64,000 bases of DNA from Romeriopsis sp046049545 (lineage in GTDB: Bacteria; Cyanobacteriota; Cyanobacteriia; Leptolyngbyales; Leptolyngbyaceae). The notes below the pieces were generated by a model. The model made no database searches and had not been told where the DNA came from. It saw only the letters and a program-made list of their open reading frames with translations. Position 1 is the stretch's first letter, and each line of letters starts with the position of its first letter. The translations under genes and the position numbers were made by a program. The stretch spans positions 9,218-73,217 of the forward strand of contig JBJORF010000009.1 of the NCBI GenBank assembly GCA_046049545.1, in the 5' to 3' direction. Below, piece by piece: positions 9,028 through 18,368 of this stretch.

Positions 9028-11094
9028 ATGGTCACAAAGGTCACGCTAGACTGGCTCCCTGAAAATCACCTGCGGCGGTTGCACCGCCTCGCCCCGCTCC
9101 CCATGAACCAAGATCCGCGCCTGGCCAGTTCCTCACTCAGTTCGTCGATTAGTTCATCCCTCGATACCACCGCCATCTGGCATAATCCCCTCACCCATGA
9201 AAATCGCTGGACGCGCATATCCGGCAACACGATCGTCGCCAGCCGTACCTTACCCACCACAAATTCCGACTGGCAACTGGCCGCAACGGGCGATGTGAAT
9301 CGCGATGGTGAACTCGACATTCTCTGGCGTAATCGGATCAGCGGCACGAGCTTCTGGTGGCTGATGGAACAAGGCCAAATCAAGGGCAATCAATGGATCA
9401 GTGCCGTCAGTGACATGAACTGGCAGATCGTCGGCAGCGGCGATGTGAACCGCGACGGCAACCTCGATATCCTCTGGCATCACCAACCGAGTAATTCGCT
9501 GCTTGCCTGGTTCATGCCCAGCGCCAATTCCAGCCAAACGCTGGTTTCCCAAGGGTATCAATGGCTGCCCAGTTCTAGCGATCGCAATTGGACCTTAGCG
9601 ACCACCGGCGATGTGAACGGCGACGGCGAACTCGATCTGCTGTGGCAGCATCGCCCCACGGGGTCAAGCCAATGGTGGCAAATGCGACAGGGCAATTGGA
9701 TCAGCAGCACCAGCGTTACTTCTGGCACCAATGCCAATCAAATCGTCACGGCCACTGCTGATTTTAATCAAGATGGGGCGCTGGATCTCGTGGTGCAGGA
9801 TGTGACAGTTGGCACATCTAACCAATGGCTGATGTCAAGCGCGATCGGGAATGCAACAATTAGCACCGTTGAACGTTCCGTAGTCCAATCGAACGGCTAC
9901 CTTGGAACCAGTTCCGGTTGGCAAATTGCAGGGGTCATGACCATGAGTGATGCGGGAAATTCGCTGGGCACGGCGAAATTAATGTCCAGTGGGATTTTTA
10001 GCCAAACGCAGACGATCGGCGGCGCGGGCGATCGCAGCGACTTTTACTTATTTGGCCTGGGGAGCGGTGGCACCCTGTCCGCCAGTTTGAGCGGCTTGAG
10101 TGCCGATGCGGATATCCGGATCATCGCCGATCGCAACAACAACCGTCAGATTGATGCGGGTGAAATCCTCGCTTGGCCCTGGGATCGCGGCACCACGAGC
10201 GAAACCCTGGAAGTCTTCCTGGAAGCGGGTGGGTATTTCCTGGAAGTGCGCAGCTTTGACGATCGGCTCACCAACTATCAACTTTCGACCAACTTCACCG
10301 TCGGCGGCGCTCCCGCCCGGAAATTGGATATTCAATTGCAGTACGACGCTGCGAGTCAAGGGCTAGATGCCGTCACCAAAGCAACGATCGAAGGGGCCGC
10401 ACAGTACTGGGAAAATGTCTTGAGTGGCGGCGGCAGCTTAGTGCCCGGTGGGGTCTTGCCGATTACGATCCGACTGGAAGACCTGAACTTGAAAACTGGC
10501 GGTGCAGACAACTTTACCCTGGCGTTCTCCGGCCCGAGCGTCGTCAGTGATGGCAAGCAGCTCTTCCTGCGCAGCGCCGCCGCCACCCTCAATCGCCGTC
10601 GCCTCGGCAGTCTTGACCAAGGTAGCCTGCGCACCTTAATGATTCACGAGTTTTCCCATGCCCTCGGAGTCGGCACGCTGTGGGAACCGCTGAGTTTCCG
10701 GCTGAGCGATGGTAGCATTCGGACGATCGGGGCCAAGGGTGACAGCAGCAGTTTGATCAACCGCAGTAGCAACCTCTACCGGGCCGATTCCTACGCAGGC
10801 TGGGCCTACGGTGAACTGTTGCGGGATTCCGGACGGGCCAGCAGCGTTGTGCCGACCGCAGTGCCGATCGAGCCAGGGATCTTCGCTCACTGGGATGAAT
10901 CGATCTTCCAATCCGAACTGCTCACGCCCGTCGCCACCGGCGACCAAGCCCTCAGCACAGTCACCCTCGCCGCACTGCGCGACCTCGGCTGGAAAGTCAA
11001 TTTCGGTGCCGCCCAGACCTATCAATTGCCGGCGACCGCCAGCGCCCCCGCCGTCACGATCGACTTCAGCAACTTGAATCGGCCCACTGCCTAG
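9028..11094 (+). CDS. FG-GAP repeat / metzincin-like metalloprotease
   Basis: A 688-residue multidomain protein, probably extracellular. Four FG-GAP/VCBS-type repeats with DxNxDGxxD calcium loops (DVNRDGELD, DVNRDGNLD, DVNGDGELD, DFNQDGALD) span about 85-290. A bacterial pre-peptidase (PPC-like) domain follows (about 310-430, with DRNNNRQID). The C-terminal part resembles a leishmanolysin-like peptidase: HEFSHALGVG (about 540-549) supplies two zinc ligands and the catalytic Glu, and AHWDES about 80 residues later can give the third His. The expected Met-turn reads SELLTP, with Leu for Met. No N-terminal signal peptide is visible, so a C-terminal type I export signal is possible. ATG at 9103 is an alternative start. 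Confidence 0.8.
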   Translation: MVTKVTLDWLPENHLRRLHRLAPLPMNQDPRLASSSLSSSISSSLDTTAIWHNPLTHENRWTRISGNTIVASRTLPTTNSDWQLAATGDVNRDGELDILWRNRISGTSFWWLMEQGQIKGNQWISAVSDMNWQIVGSGDVNRDGNLDILWHHQPSNSLLAWFMPSANSSQTLVSQGYQWLPSSSDRNWTLATTGDVNGDGELDLLWQHRPTGSSQWWQMRQGNWISSTSVTSGTNANQIVTATADFNQDGALDLVVQDVTVGTSNQWLMSSAIGNATISTVERSVVQSNGYLGTSSGWQIAGVMTMSDAGNSLGTAKLMSSGIFSQTQTIGGAGDRSDFYLFGLGSGGTLSASLSGLSADADIRIIADRNNNRQIDAGEILAWPWDRGTTSETLEVFLEAGGYFLEVRSFDDRLTNYQLSTNFTVGGAPARKLDIQLQYDAASQGLDAVTKATIEGAAQYWENVLSGGGSLVPGGVLPITIRLEDLNLKTGGADNFTLAFSGPSVVSDGKQLFLRSAAATLNRRRLGSLDQGSLRTLMIHEFSHALGVGTLWEPLSFRLSDGSIRTIGAKGDSSSLINRSSNLYRADSYAGWAYGELLRDSGRASSVVPTAVPIEPGIFAHWDESIFQSELLTPVATGDQALSTVTLAALRDLGWKVNFGAAQTYQLPATASAPAVTIDFSNLNRPTA

Positions 11095-11432
11095 GGCGCA
11101 CAGAAGCCTTGTGATAACCAGCCATCAAGGTGTCACACCCGATTCACGCGGCGACCGTTTTGGCTTTAAAAATAAAATTGCCCTGCAACCGAACAGTTGC
11201 AGGACACAGGGGACAGTTGAACGCTGTAGTTACTATCGCGAAGTCAGCGGCAAAATTGGCAGGGGGATGGGACGGTTCTTGGACTGGCCTATCACTGTCA
11301 CATAGAACACGGTTTCCTGATCGGATGCTTGGTTTCGCTGTAAACTTGCGCTGTGATCACGGGCGACCCTTGCCGCCCGATCGTGGCTGACGGTTGTGCG
11401 ATCAGTGGCGATTTTACCTTTGAGCTTGACCC
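11095..11432. other. Gene-free region with an 8-bp hairpin
   Basis: About 340 bp between two forward genes. CCTGCAAC (11182-11189) and GTTGCAGG (11196-11203) form a perfect hairpin with a 6-nt loop. On the reverse strand it is followed by a T-rich tract, but no reverse gene ends here, so its role is unclear. The rest should hold the promoter of the MBOAT gene. Confidence 0.5.
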
Positions 11433-12923
11433 ATGGATTTTCGTTCCCCCGTTTATGCCCTGTTTTTGCTCAGTGTAGTGGCCCTATTTTGGTGTCTGGC
11501 CCAACCGCAGTTACGGGTCTGGGCATTGCTCCTCGCCAGTGTGATTTTTTATGCCTCTTTACAAGTTCAGTATGTGCCACTTTTGCTAGTGGCTGCTTGG
11601 ATTAATTTTCAATTAGGCCGGGCGATCGGGGCCCCACCGGATTGGCGGATCGTAGATTGGAACTATGCCCAGCAAGACTGGAGCAAGCGGCGAATCAAGC
11701 TCCTGTGGTTGGGCATCGGGCTCAATCTGATGTTGCTACTGAGTTTTAAGTACATGCCCTTCGCGATCGCGGGGATCGGCGATGCACTGAAGCTGCCCAT
11801 GCTCCCAGCGATGACCAACTGGAAACAGCTGAGCACCCTTGCGCCCTTTGGTTTGAGTTTCTTCTGCTTTGAGTCGATCGCCTATCTAGTCGACATCCAT
11901 CGGGGCGCACCAGCGGCCCAGAGCTTCACCAAGTTCAGCGCCTACAAACTGTTCTTCCCGAAGCTCATCTCCGGCCCGATTACCCGCTATCACCTCTTTG
12001 CGGGCCAACTGCAAAAGCTCCAGCCCCCCCAAATCGATCAGATCGCCGAAGGTCTCTGGCTGATCGCACGCGGGGCGGTGAAAAAAGGCATCTTCGCCGA
12101 TCGGATTGGCGACTATGTGAATCTGAGCTTTGACAATCTGGCGCGGGCCGGAAGCGGCGATGTCTGGCTGACCACGATCGCCTATGGTCTACAAATCTAC
12201 CTCGACTTCAGTGGCTATGTGGATTTGGCCCGTGGCAGCGCTATGTTGCTCGGCTTTAATCTGCCACAAAACTTTGATCAGCCCTATTTCACCACCAGCC
12301 TGGCTGAGTTTTGGCGACGCTGGCACATCAGTCTCGGCGACTGGCTGCGCAACTATCTCTACTTTCCCCTCGGTGGTTCGCGGCAAGGGTTGGGCCGTAC
12401 CTGTTTGAATCTGATCATCGTCATGCTGCTGGCGGGACTCTGGCATGGCGCGGCTTGGGGCTTTGTGGTCTGGGGCGGCATCCATGGTTTGGGGCTGGCG
12501 ATTCATCGGTTAGTCGATACGTTGTCCCGCAAGTCAGAGGGTTTACTCAAATTCTGGGGCAGCATCCCCGGCATGGTGCTGGGCTGGTTCCTGACCCAAC
12601 TGACGGTGTTCTTGAGCTGGATCTGCTTTCGGCTGCCGAACCTCAGCGACGCGGGTCTCGCCTACAGCAAACTCTGGGGCGCACCGACTGACCCCCAGTT
12701 TTTCCAGAAGATCTACGTCGAAAGCCTCAAACTCTACCCCCACCAAATTGCCGGACTCTTGGGCGCGATCGCGATCGCGATGGGGCTGTCGGCCTTGATG
12801 CAACGCGGCTTAAAACTCCAGCTCAATTGGTTTTTGCGGCTGCTGTTGGTGCCCGTTTGCTTGTATGCCGTGTGGATTTTTGCGCCCGATGGGGCGGCGC
12901 GGTATATCTACTTTGATTTCTAA
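11433..12923 (+). CDS. MBOAT O-acyltransferase (AlgI-like)
   Basis: Polytopic membrane O-acyltransferase of 496 residues, related to AlgI/DltB-type proteins that pass acetyl groups across the membrane to extracellular polysaccharides. Signatures include FGLSFFCFESIAYLVDIHRG, DFSGYVDLARGSAMLLGF, EFWRRWHISLGDWLRNYLYFP and the catalytic-His motif LAGLWHGA. About ten hydrophobic segments are visible. Unlike alginate or cellulose acetylation operons, no SGNH/AlgJ-AlgX-like partner follows, so the substrate is unknown. A cupin gene follows about 90 nt downstream. Confidence 0.88.
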   Translation: MDFRSPVYALFLLSVVALFWCLAQPQLRVWALLLASVIFYASLQVQYVPLLLVAAWINFQLGRAIGAPPDWRIVDWNYAQQDWSKRRIKLLWLGIGLNLMLLLSFKYMPFAIAGIGDALKLPMLPAMTNWKQLSTLAPFGLSFFCFESIAYLVDIHRGAPAAQSFTKFSAYKLFFPKLISGPITRYHLFAGQLQKLQPPQIDQIAEGLWLIARGAVKKGIFADRIGDYVNLSFDNLARAGSGDVWLTTIAYGLQIYLDFSGYVDLARGSAMLLGFNLPQNFDQPYFTTSLAEFWRRWHISLGDWLRNYLYFPLGGSRQGLGRTCLNLIIVMLLAGLWHGAAWGFVVWGGIHGLGLAIHRLVDTLSRKSEGLLKFWGSIPGMVLGWFLTQLTVFLSWICFRLPNLSDAGLAYSKLWGAPTDPQFFQKIYVESLKLYPHQIAGLLGAIAIAMGLSALMQRGLKLQLNWFLRLLLVPVCLYAVWIFAPDGAARYIYFDF

Positions 12924-13012
12924 GCGCACGATCACTCAGCGTGCTTTCGGTTTGCACCAAAGCCACGGATAATCAGAAGCAAGCTAACACTGACTTGCTG
13001 CATGGAATCTAT

Positions 13013-13384
13013 ATGCCCGACCATTCTCTCGATCCGGTTTTACCCAATGTCCCACAGGTGCGCAGTTGGGGCACCTTTACCCTACTTGAAGAAACGCCCA
13101 ATTATCGGATTAACCGGATCGAAATCCAGCCTGGCGCGGTAATCGGCTGGCAAATGCACTATCACCGCAGCGAACATTGGATCGTTGTATCGGGCACAGC
13201 CAAGGTGATCTGCGGCGACCAGGAAACCATGCTGCAACAGAAGCAATCTACCTACGTGCCCACCTCCACCCCCCACAAGGTCGAGAATCCTGGCGTGATT
13301 CCGCTAGTGATGATTGAAGTGCAGAATGGCGAATATCTGGGCTTGGATGACATTATCCGGTTCGATCGTGATCCACGGGGCTAG
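13013..13384 (+). CDS. Cupin (mannose-6-phosphate isomerase type II-like)
   Basis: A single-domain cupin of about 123 residues. RSWGTFTLLEE, IEIQPGAVIGWQMHYHRSEHWIVVSGTA and the later STPHKVENP match the C-terminal isomerase cupin of bifunctional mannose-1-phosphate guanylyltransferase/isomerases. The metal ligands HYHRSEHW and the downstream His are present. Many cyanobacterial copies stand alone like this. The start is set at the ATG at 13013; a longer frame from 12941 adds 24 residues with no similarity. Its substrate is not proven. Confidence 0.85.
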   Translation: MPDHSLDPVLPNVPQVRSWGTFTLLEETPNYRINRIEIQPGAVIGWQMHYHRSEHWIVVSGTAKVICGDQETMLQQKQSTYVPTSTPHKVENPGVIPLVMIEVQNGEYLGLDDIIRFDRDPRG

Positions 13385-13469
13385 CGGCGCTGATCCGAAT
13401 TCCCATGTCCGATCGGGCATCCGATGATTAAATAGAGCTGACCATTTCGCTCATCGAGTCCTGCCCCCC

Positions 13470-15077
13470 GTGTCTACCCCCACCCCGCCGAAGAAATCTC
13501 TGAGTAACATCGCGGGCATCATCGCGATCGCCACGCTCGTCAGTAAATTTTTTGGGTTGGGCCGGCAGGTGGTGTTGGCAGCGGTGTTTGGTCTTGGTAC
13601 GGCCTACGGCGCTTATCAATACGCCACGATTATTCCGAGCTTTTTCTTGATTTTGCTGGGTGGGATTAATGGCCCGTTCCACAGCGCGATGGTCAGTGTG
13701 CTGGCAAAAAAAGACAAGGAGGAAGCAGGGCCAACGCTGGAGGCTGTTTCGTCGATTATTGGCTTAATCCTGGTGGCGGTGGCGATCGCCATGTTCATTT
13801 TTGCACCGCAGTTGATCATGCTGGTCGCACCGGGACTGGCGACAAAGGCTCCGGAAGTGCGGGAGATGGCGATTCAGCAGTTGCGGATCATGGCACCCGT
13901 GACTTGGTTTGCCGGGATGATTGGGATTGGCTTCGGGGCGTTGAATGCAGCGGATTCCTACTGGCTCCCGGCGATTAGTCCCCTCTTGTCGAGTGTCACG
14001 ATGGTGATCGCCGTCGGAGTTCTGGCCGTTTTCTACGGCGGGAATCTCGCAAAACCGGAATATGCGGCGATCGGGGGCATGGCGCTGGCCGGGGCGTTCG
14101 TGCTGGGGACAATTTTGCAATGGGGCGCACAGGTGATCGCCCAAAAGCAGCAAGGACTGGGTTCACTCAAGTTCCGCTGGGAACCGCAATTGCCCGCCGT
14201 GCAGGAAGTGATGAACGTCATGGGGCCAGCACTGTTCGCGTCGGGGATGCTCCAGATTAATGTCTACACCGACATGTTCTTCACCTCATTTCTGCCCAAT
14301 CCCGAAAAGGCCGTGTCCGCCTTGGATTTCGCCAATCTCCTGGTGCAAACCCCCCTGGGCATTTTGTCCAACGTCATCCTTGTGCCGTTTTTACCGATTT
14401 TTTCACGCCTGAGTGCCCCGGATAACTGGCCCGAGCTGAAGGGCCGAATTCGGCAAGGGGTGCTGATTACAGCAGTGGCCATGCTGCCTGTGGGCGCACT
14501 GATGCTGGCCCTGGCCCAACCGATCGTGCGCTTAGTTTACGAGCGCGGCGTATTTGACCCGGAAGCCTCCAGTCTCGTTGCCAAGGTGTTGGCGGCCTAT
14601 GCCTTTGGCATGTTTGTCTATTTGGGGCGCGATATTTTAGTTCGGGTGTTCTATGCATTGGGCGACAGTCGCACGCCGTTTCGGATCAGTGTGGTGAATA
14701 TTTTTCTGAATGCGCTGTTTGATTACCTATTGGTCGGTCGATTTGGCGTACCAGGGGTGGTGCTGGCGACGGTCAGCGTGAATGTGCTGTCGATGTTTGC
14801 CCTGACTTACTACTTGGACAAACGCCTGAATGGAGTCGGTTGGCAAACGTGGGTGCTGCCGATCGGCGGTTTAACCGCTGCCAGTTTTGCCGGGGGCGCG
14901 GCGGCTTGGTGGATTGCGGGCCAAATTCCGGCTACGAATTTCCTCGGCTTTGGGCTGCAACTGGCGATCGCGGGCAGTTCTGGCTTGCTGATCTGTTTGA
15001 TTATTGCGACCCAGCTGCGCTTACCCGAAGTGCAGTTGTTCATCGAGCGGATCGCCGGACGACTGCGCCGCCGTTAG
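13470..15077 (+). CDS. murJ: Lipid II flippase MurJ
   Basis: MATE-like/MOP flippase that moves lipid II to the periplasmic face for peptidoglycan synthesis. The 535-residue protein begins at GTG and shows the N-terminal signature TLVSKFFGLGRQVVLAAVFG, then PSFFLILLGGINGPFHSAMV and about 14 transmembrane segments. Length and spacing are normal. Its last codons and stop are duplicated (15067-15096), and the second copy supplies the stop of the convergent diguanylate cyclase. Confidence 0.94.
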   Translation: MSTPTPPKKSLSNIAGIIAIATLVSKFFGLGRQVVLAAVFGLGTAYGAYQYATIIPSFFLILLGGINGPFHSAMVSVLAKKDKEEAGPTLEAVSSIIGLILVAVAIAMFIFAPQLIMLVAPGLATKAPEVREMAIQQLRIMAPVTWFAGMIGIGFGALNAADSYWLPAISPLLSSVTMVIAVGVLAVFYGGNLAKPEYAAIGGMALAGAFVLGTILQWGAQVIAQKQQGLGSLKFRWEPQLPAVQEVMNVMGPALFASGMLQINVYTDMFFTSFLPNPEKAVSALDFANLLVQTPLGILSNVILVPFLPIFSRLSAPDNWPELKGRIRQGVLITAVAMLPVGALMLALAQPIVRLVYERGVFDPEASSLVAKVLAAYAFGMFVYLGRDILVRVFYALGDSRTPFRISVVNIFLNALFDYLLVGRFGVPGVVLATVSVNVLSMFALTYYLDKRLNGVGWQTWVLPIGGLTAASFAGGAAAWWIAGQIPATNFLGFGLQLAIAGSSGLLICLIIATQLRLPEVQLFIERIAGRLRRR

Positions 15078-15096
15078 CCGGGCCGCCGTTAGCAGG
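15067..15096. repeat. 15-bp tandem duplication carrying two stop codons
   Basis: GCCGCCGTTAGCCGG (15067-15081) and GCCGCCGTTAGCAGG (15082-15096) differ at one base. The first carries the murJ TAG (15075-15077). The second, read on the other strand, carries the TAA (15089-15091) of the convergent gene. Confidence 0.9.
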
Positions 15097-16045
15097 ATTG
15101 GGCATTGCGGGAGTTGCGGCGCGATCGCTTGACTGCAAACATTGCTTGGTCAGCCGTTGCGAAGGTTTCGGTCAGTGTCCGCATGGGATCACGCACCGCA
15201 AGGCCGATCGACAGATGGACATCCGCTTGGGCAAACGCTGTCTCCAATCGCCGCTTCAGCGCCGTTGCCGCAACTTCATCACACTCAATCCCCAAAATCG
15301 CAAACTCATCGCCGCCAATCCGCGCCGCCACATCCGATTCTCGCAGCACTCGCTGAATCGTGCGGGCAACCCGGCGGATGAGTTCATCACCCTGAGGATG
15401 GCCTTGCTGATCATTCACTTGCTTGAGACCGTCGAGATCCAAAACTAATACACAAGCACTATGCCCATAGCGGCGACAGCGAATTTCTTCCGCCTGGGTC
15501 AGCTTATCCCAGCCACGACGGTTGTACAGGCCCGTTAATGCATCGATCATCGCATCCGATTCGGCCCGTTCTTTCAGTCGATCGACCTCCGCCACGTGCA
15601 ACTCTAAGCTCAAAATGCTCGATAGCAACTGAGCACAAAGCTCGACCAAGGGCAATTCAGCTGCCAGAACCGACTCTTGAGAAGCGGGATGAACCGCACA
15701 AAGCATGCCAAACAGCCCGCCATCTTCGCGGCGCAGCGGTGCGCCAATGTAGGCTGATATCGCCAGCTGTTGAGAAAGTCCAGTGGAAGCCACTTCCAGG
15801 GGGAGTGTTTCCGCTGTGCCTTGCAGCGATTGACCCTGACGCATCGGCTGACAGAGGGTATCGGCCCAAGACAACACCGTACTCTTCTGAATCCCGTAAC
15901 CATTTTCTTCCGCCTGCAAGACAATCCACTGATTGCCTTCCAGTCGCGTTACCATCCACAGATCAAACCCCAAACGCTGATGCAAAAACGCCAGCGTCGC
16001 CTGAGCCGCTGTTTCAAAGTCGGAAAACGGTTGCAGATCAAACAT
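15089..16045 (-). CDS. GAF-GGDEF diguanylate cyclase
   Basis: Predicted soluble enzyme making cyclic di-GMP. An N-terminal GAF-like sensor (about 5-150, with IGAPLRREDGGLFGMLCAVHP) is joined by a short helix to a GGDEF domain. The active-site signature RIGGDEFAIL is intact and preceded by RESD, five residues upstream, the RxxD inhibitory I-site. I chose the ATG at 16045 because the GAF fold begins there; the upstream 49 residues of the open frame have no domain character. It is divergent from another GGDEF gene. Confidence 0.88.
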   Translation of the reverse strand: MFDLQPFSDFETAAQATLAFLHQRLGFDLWMVTRLEGNQWIVLQAEENGYGIQKSTVLSWADTLCQPMRQGQSLQGTAETLPLEVASTGLSQQLAISAYIGAPLRREDGGLFGMLCAVHPASQESVLAAELPLVELCAQLLSSILSLELHVAEVDRLKERAESDAMIDALTGLYNRRGWDKLTQAEEIRCRRYGHSACVLVLDLDGLKQVNDQQGHPQGDELIRRVARTIQRVLRESDVAARIGGDEFAILGIECDEVAATALKRRLETAFAQADVHLSIGLAVRDPMRTLTETFATADQAMFAVKRSRRNSRNAQSC

Positions 16046-16385
16046 AGATGTAAGAAAAAGGCAGTAATAACGACCGCATTGAAGCGTTGCCACGCCAGCA
16101 TTGCACCAATAAACCTCAGAATGCCCAAGCAAATGTCGTTGCGCGCCTGATTCCTGAGTTTTCGGCAAAAGCACGGAATTGTGGGCGATCACTACAACAT
16201 GAATGTTTACAAACTTATGATGCCAACATTGCCGATTTTCAATTTAAATCGGGGAGTATAAGAGAAGGTGGGTGCAACCACTGAGGATGGCGTTCGCTTC
16301 AATCCTCAGCGATGAGATTGCGGATGCGCGATTGCTGGAATTTCGAGCCGATTATTTGTGATGCGCTAGGGCTGGAAAGATTGTT
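16046..16385. promoter_or_regulatory. Divergent region between two GGDEF genes, with inverted repeat
   Basis: About 340 bp shared as upstream region by two diguanylate cyclase genes. CCGATTT (16232-16238) and AAATCGG (16246-16252) form an inverted repeat just before a TATAAG hexamer (16257-16262) that could be a -10 element for the forward gene. This looks like an operator/promoter arrangement, but it is a single occurrence. Confidence 0.35.
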
Positions 16386-18368
16386 GTGAATTTATTCAAA
16401 CGTTCGCGATCGCGGTTGCAACATCGCAAGATTGCTTTACCTTGGATGTTGATTGTCCCCTTTATCTTGCAAGTTGTCCCGGTGGTCAGCTATGTCGGCT
16501 ATGTGACCTACCGCAACAGTCAGCAATCGGTCGAAGATCTCACCCAGCAACTGATGGACAAAACCAGCAGTCGGGTTGAGGACAAGCTGACCCATTATTT
16601 CACCGCCCCCAAGCTCGCCAGTCAACAGCTAGCAGATGCCGTTGCACGGGGCGATCTGAAGCTGGATCTTGATCGAGTTGATCCGCTGCGCGATCGCTAC
16701 CTCTGGCAGCAGATGCAGCTGTTTGAGCAGTTCACTTGGATTTCCCTGGGTTCGGAAGCGGGAGATGCCATGGGGGTGTGGCGGCCACAACCCCAAGCCC
16801 CGCTCCAAATCTCCATGTCGAATCGATCGACGCAATATTTCGGCCAGTACCACGCGACCAATGCCACAGGCGATCGCACCCAACAGCTCAAAATCGAACA
16901 GCCCGCCTACGACCCCCGACCCCGACCCTGGTACAAGTCCGCGATCGGCAAGCGGGAAACCGTTTGGAACAAAGTCTATGCCGGGTTTACACCGGGGACA
17001 ATCTTTGTGGCGGCGAGTCGAGCACTGTACGATCCCCAGGGCAAGTTTGTGGGCGTGAGCGGCATTGATCTGTCCTTGAATAGCCTCCAAACGTTCTTGC
17101 AAGAAAACCGCGTCAGTCAAGCAGGGGATGTTTTTTTGATCGATCGATCAGGGCAGTTAGTCGCCAGTTCGACCTCGGAGCTGCCCTTTCGCTGGCCCCA
17201 GGATCAGAAGCCACAGCAGCTCCGGGCGATCGACAGCCGTATCCCGATCATTCGTGACACCACCCAAAATCTTCAGCAGCAGTTTGGTGATTTGCAGAAC
17301 TTGCAACGCCAAAAGCCGTTTCAATTGACGATCGATGGCGCGTCCCACTTTGTGCAAGTCGCGCCGTTTCGTCAGAGCGAAACGCTCGATTGGCTCGTGG
17401 TGACGGTGATTCCCGAATCGGCGGTGATGGCCAAGATCAACAACAACAATCAAATCACCATTCTTGTTTGCATTGCTGCTTCGATTAGCATTATCATTCT
17501 CAATGGCATCATTAATCGCTGGCTCACCCAGCCAATCACCCACCTCAGCCAAGCCAGCCAAGCGATCGCCCACGGCAATTTTAATTATCCGATTCGGCCA
17601 CCCCGAATTCAGGAGTTGTTCACACTGGTACATTCGTTCCAGAAAATGAGTCAGGAGATTCAACAGTCGCGCGCCCAATTGGAAGACTATTCCCGATCGT
17701 TGGAGGATAAGGTGCGCGATCGTACGGAAGCGTTGGAGTCGGAGGTAGCGCGGCGGGCCATGGCCGAATCAGCACTGACCCAGGCGAACGAAGAATTACG
17801 GCGACTGGCATTCATCGATGGCTTGACCCAGATTGCCAATCGGCGCTGCTTCGACGAACAGCTTCAGTCCTGCTGGCAACGGCTCAAACGGGAACAACAG
17901 CCACTGTCACTCATCCTCTGTGATGTCGATTATTTCAAGCGCTACAACGACCGCTACGGACATCAAGCCGGAGATGACTGTCTGGTGCAAGTGGCCCAAG
18001 CGATCGCGGTGGTGGTCAAGCGCCCCGCCGATTTGGCCGCGCGTTATGGGGGTGAGGAATTTGCGATTCTGCTGCCGAATACCCCCATGAATGGGGCAAT
18101 GGAAGTGGCGCGGCAAATTCGCGATCAGGTGCAAGCCCAAAAGTTAATCCATGAGGCTTCTGAGGTCAGTCCCTATGTCAGTCTCAGTCTCGGGATTGCG
18201 ACGATGATGCCGCAGGAGGGCTTCGTGCCAGGGGAATTGCTCGCTACCGCTGACCAGGCCCTCTACAAAGCCAAGGATCAAGGCCGGAATCAATTTGCTA
18301 CGGCGCTGTTTGACGATTCAGAGGCAACCTCCACATCGGAATTGGCATCGAACGGCAACCACATCTGA
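16386..18368 (+). CDS. Membrane Cache-HAMP-GGDEF diguanylate cyclase
   Basis: A 660-residue membrane sensor that should make cyclic di-GMP. A transmembrane segment (about 18-40) leads into a periplasmic dCache sensor containing YDPRPRPWYKSAIG, typical of the Cache_1 fold. A second transmembrane segment (about 355-378), a HAMP-like linker and a coiled coil (about 430-470) follow. The GGDEF domain has the active motif ARYGGEEFAIL and an RPAD I-site five residues upstream. The start is GTG. Its last 79 bp overlap the convergent GNAT gene. Confidence 0.92.
   Translation: MNLFKRSRSRLQHRKIALPWMLIVPFILQVVPVVSYVGYVTYRNSQQSVEDLTQQLMDKTSSRVEDKLTHYFTAPKLASQQLADAVARGDLKLDLDRVDPLRDRYLWQQMQLFEQFTWISLGSEAGDAMGVWRPQPQAPLQISMSNRSTQYFGQYHATNATGDRTQQLKIEQPAYDPRPRPWYKSAIGKRETVWNKVYAGFTPGTIFVAASRALYDPQGKFVGVSGIDLSLNSLQTFLQENRVSQAGDVFLIDRSGQLVASSTSELPFRWPQDQKPQQLRAIDSRIPIIRDTTQNLQQQFGDLQNLQRQKPFQLTIDGASHFVQVAPFRQSETLDWLVVTVIPESAVMAKINNNNQITILVCIAASISIIILNGIINRWLTQPITHLSQASQAIAHGNFNYPIRPPRIQELFTLVHSFQKMSQEIQQSRAQLEDYSRSLEDKVRDRTEALESEVARRAMAESALTQANEELRRLAFIDGLTQIANRRCFDEQLQSCWQRLKREQQPLSLILCDVDYFKRYNDRYGHQAGDDCLVQVAQAIAVVVKRPADLAARYGGEEFAILLPNTPMNGAMEVARQIRDQVQAQKLIHEASEVSPYVSLSLGIATMMPQEGFVPGELLATADQALYKAKDQGRNQFATALFDDSEATSTSELASNGNHI

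Noticed and set aside
9250..9561. Antisense frame inside the FG-GAP repeats
   Set aside because: Mirrors the calcium-loop repeats of the real gene; no independent support.
14840..15448. Forward frame of 202 codons over the murJ end and the cyclase
   Set aside because: Overlaps two well-supported genes in other phases and has no family signature.
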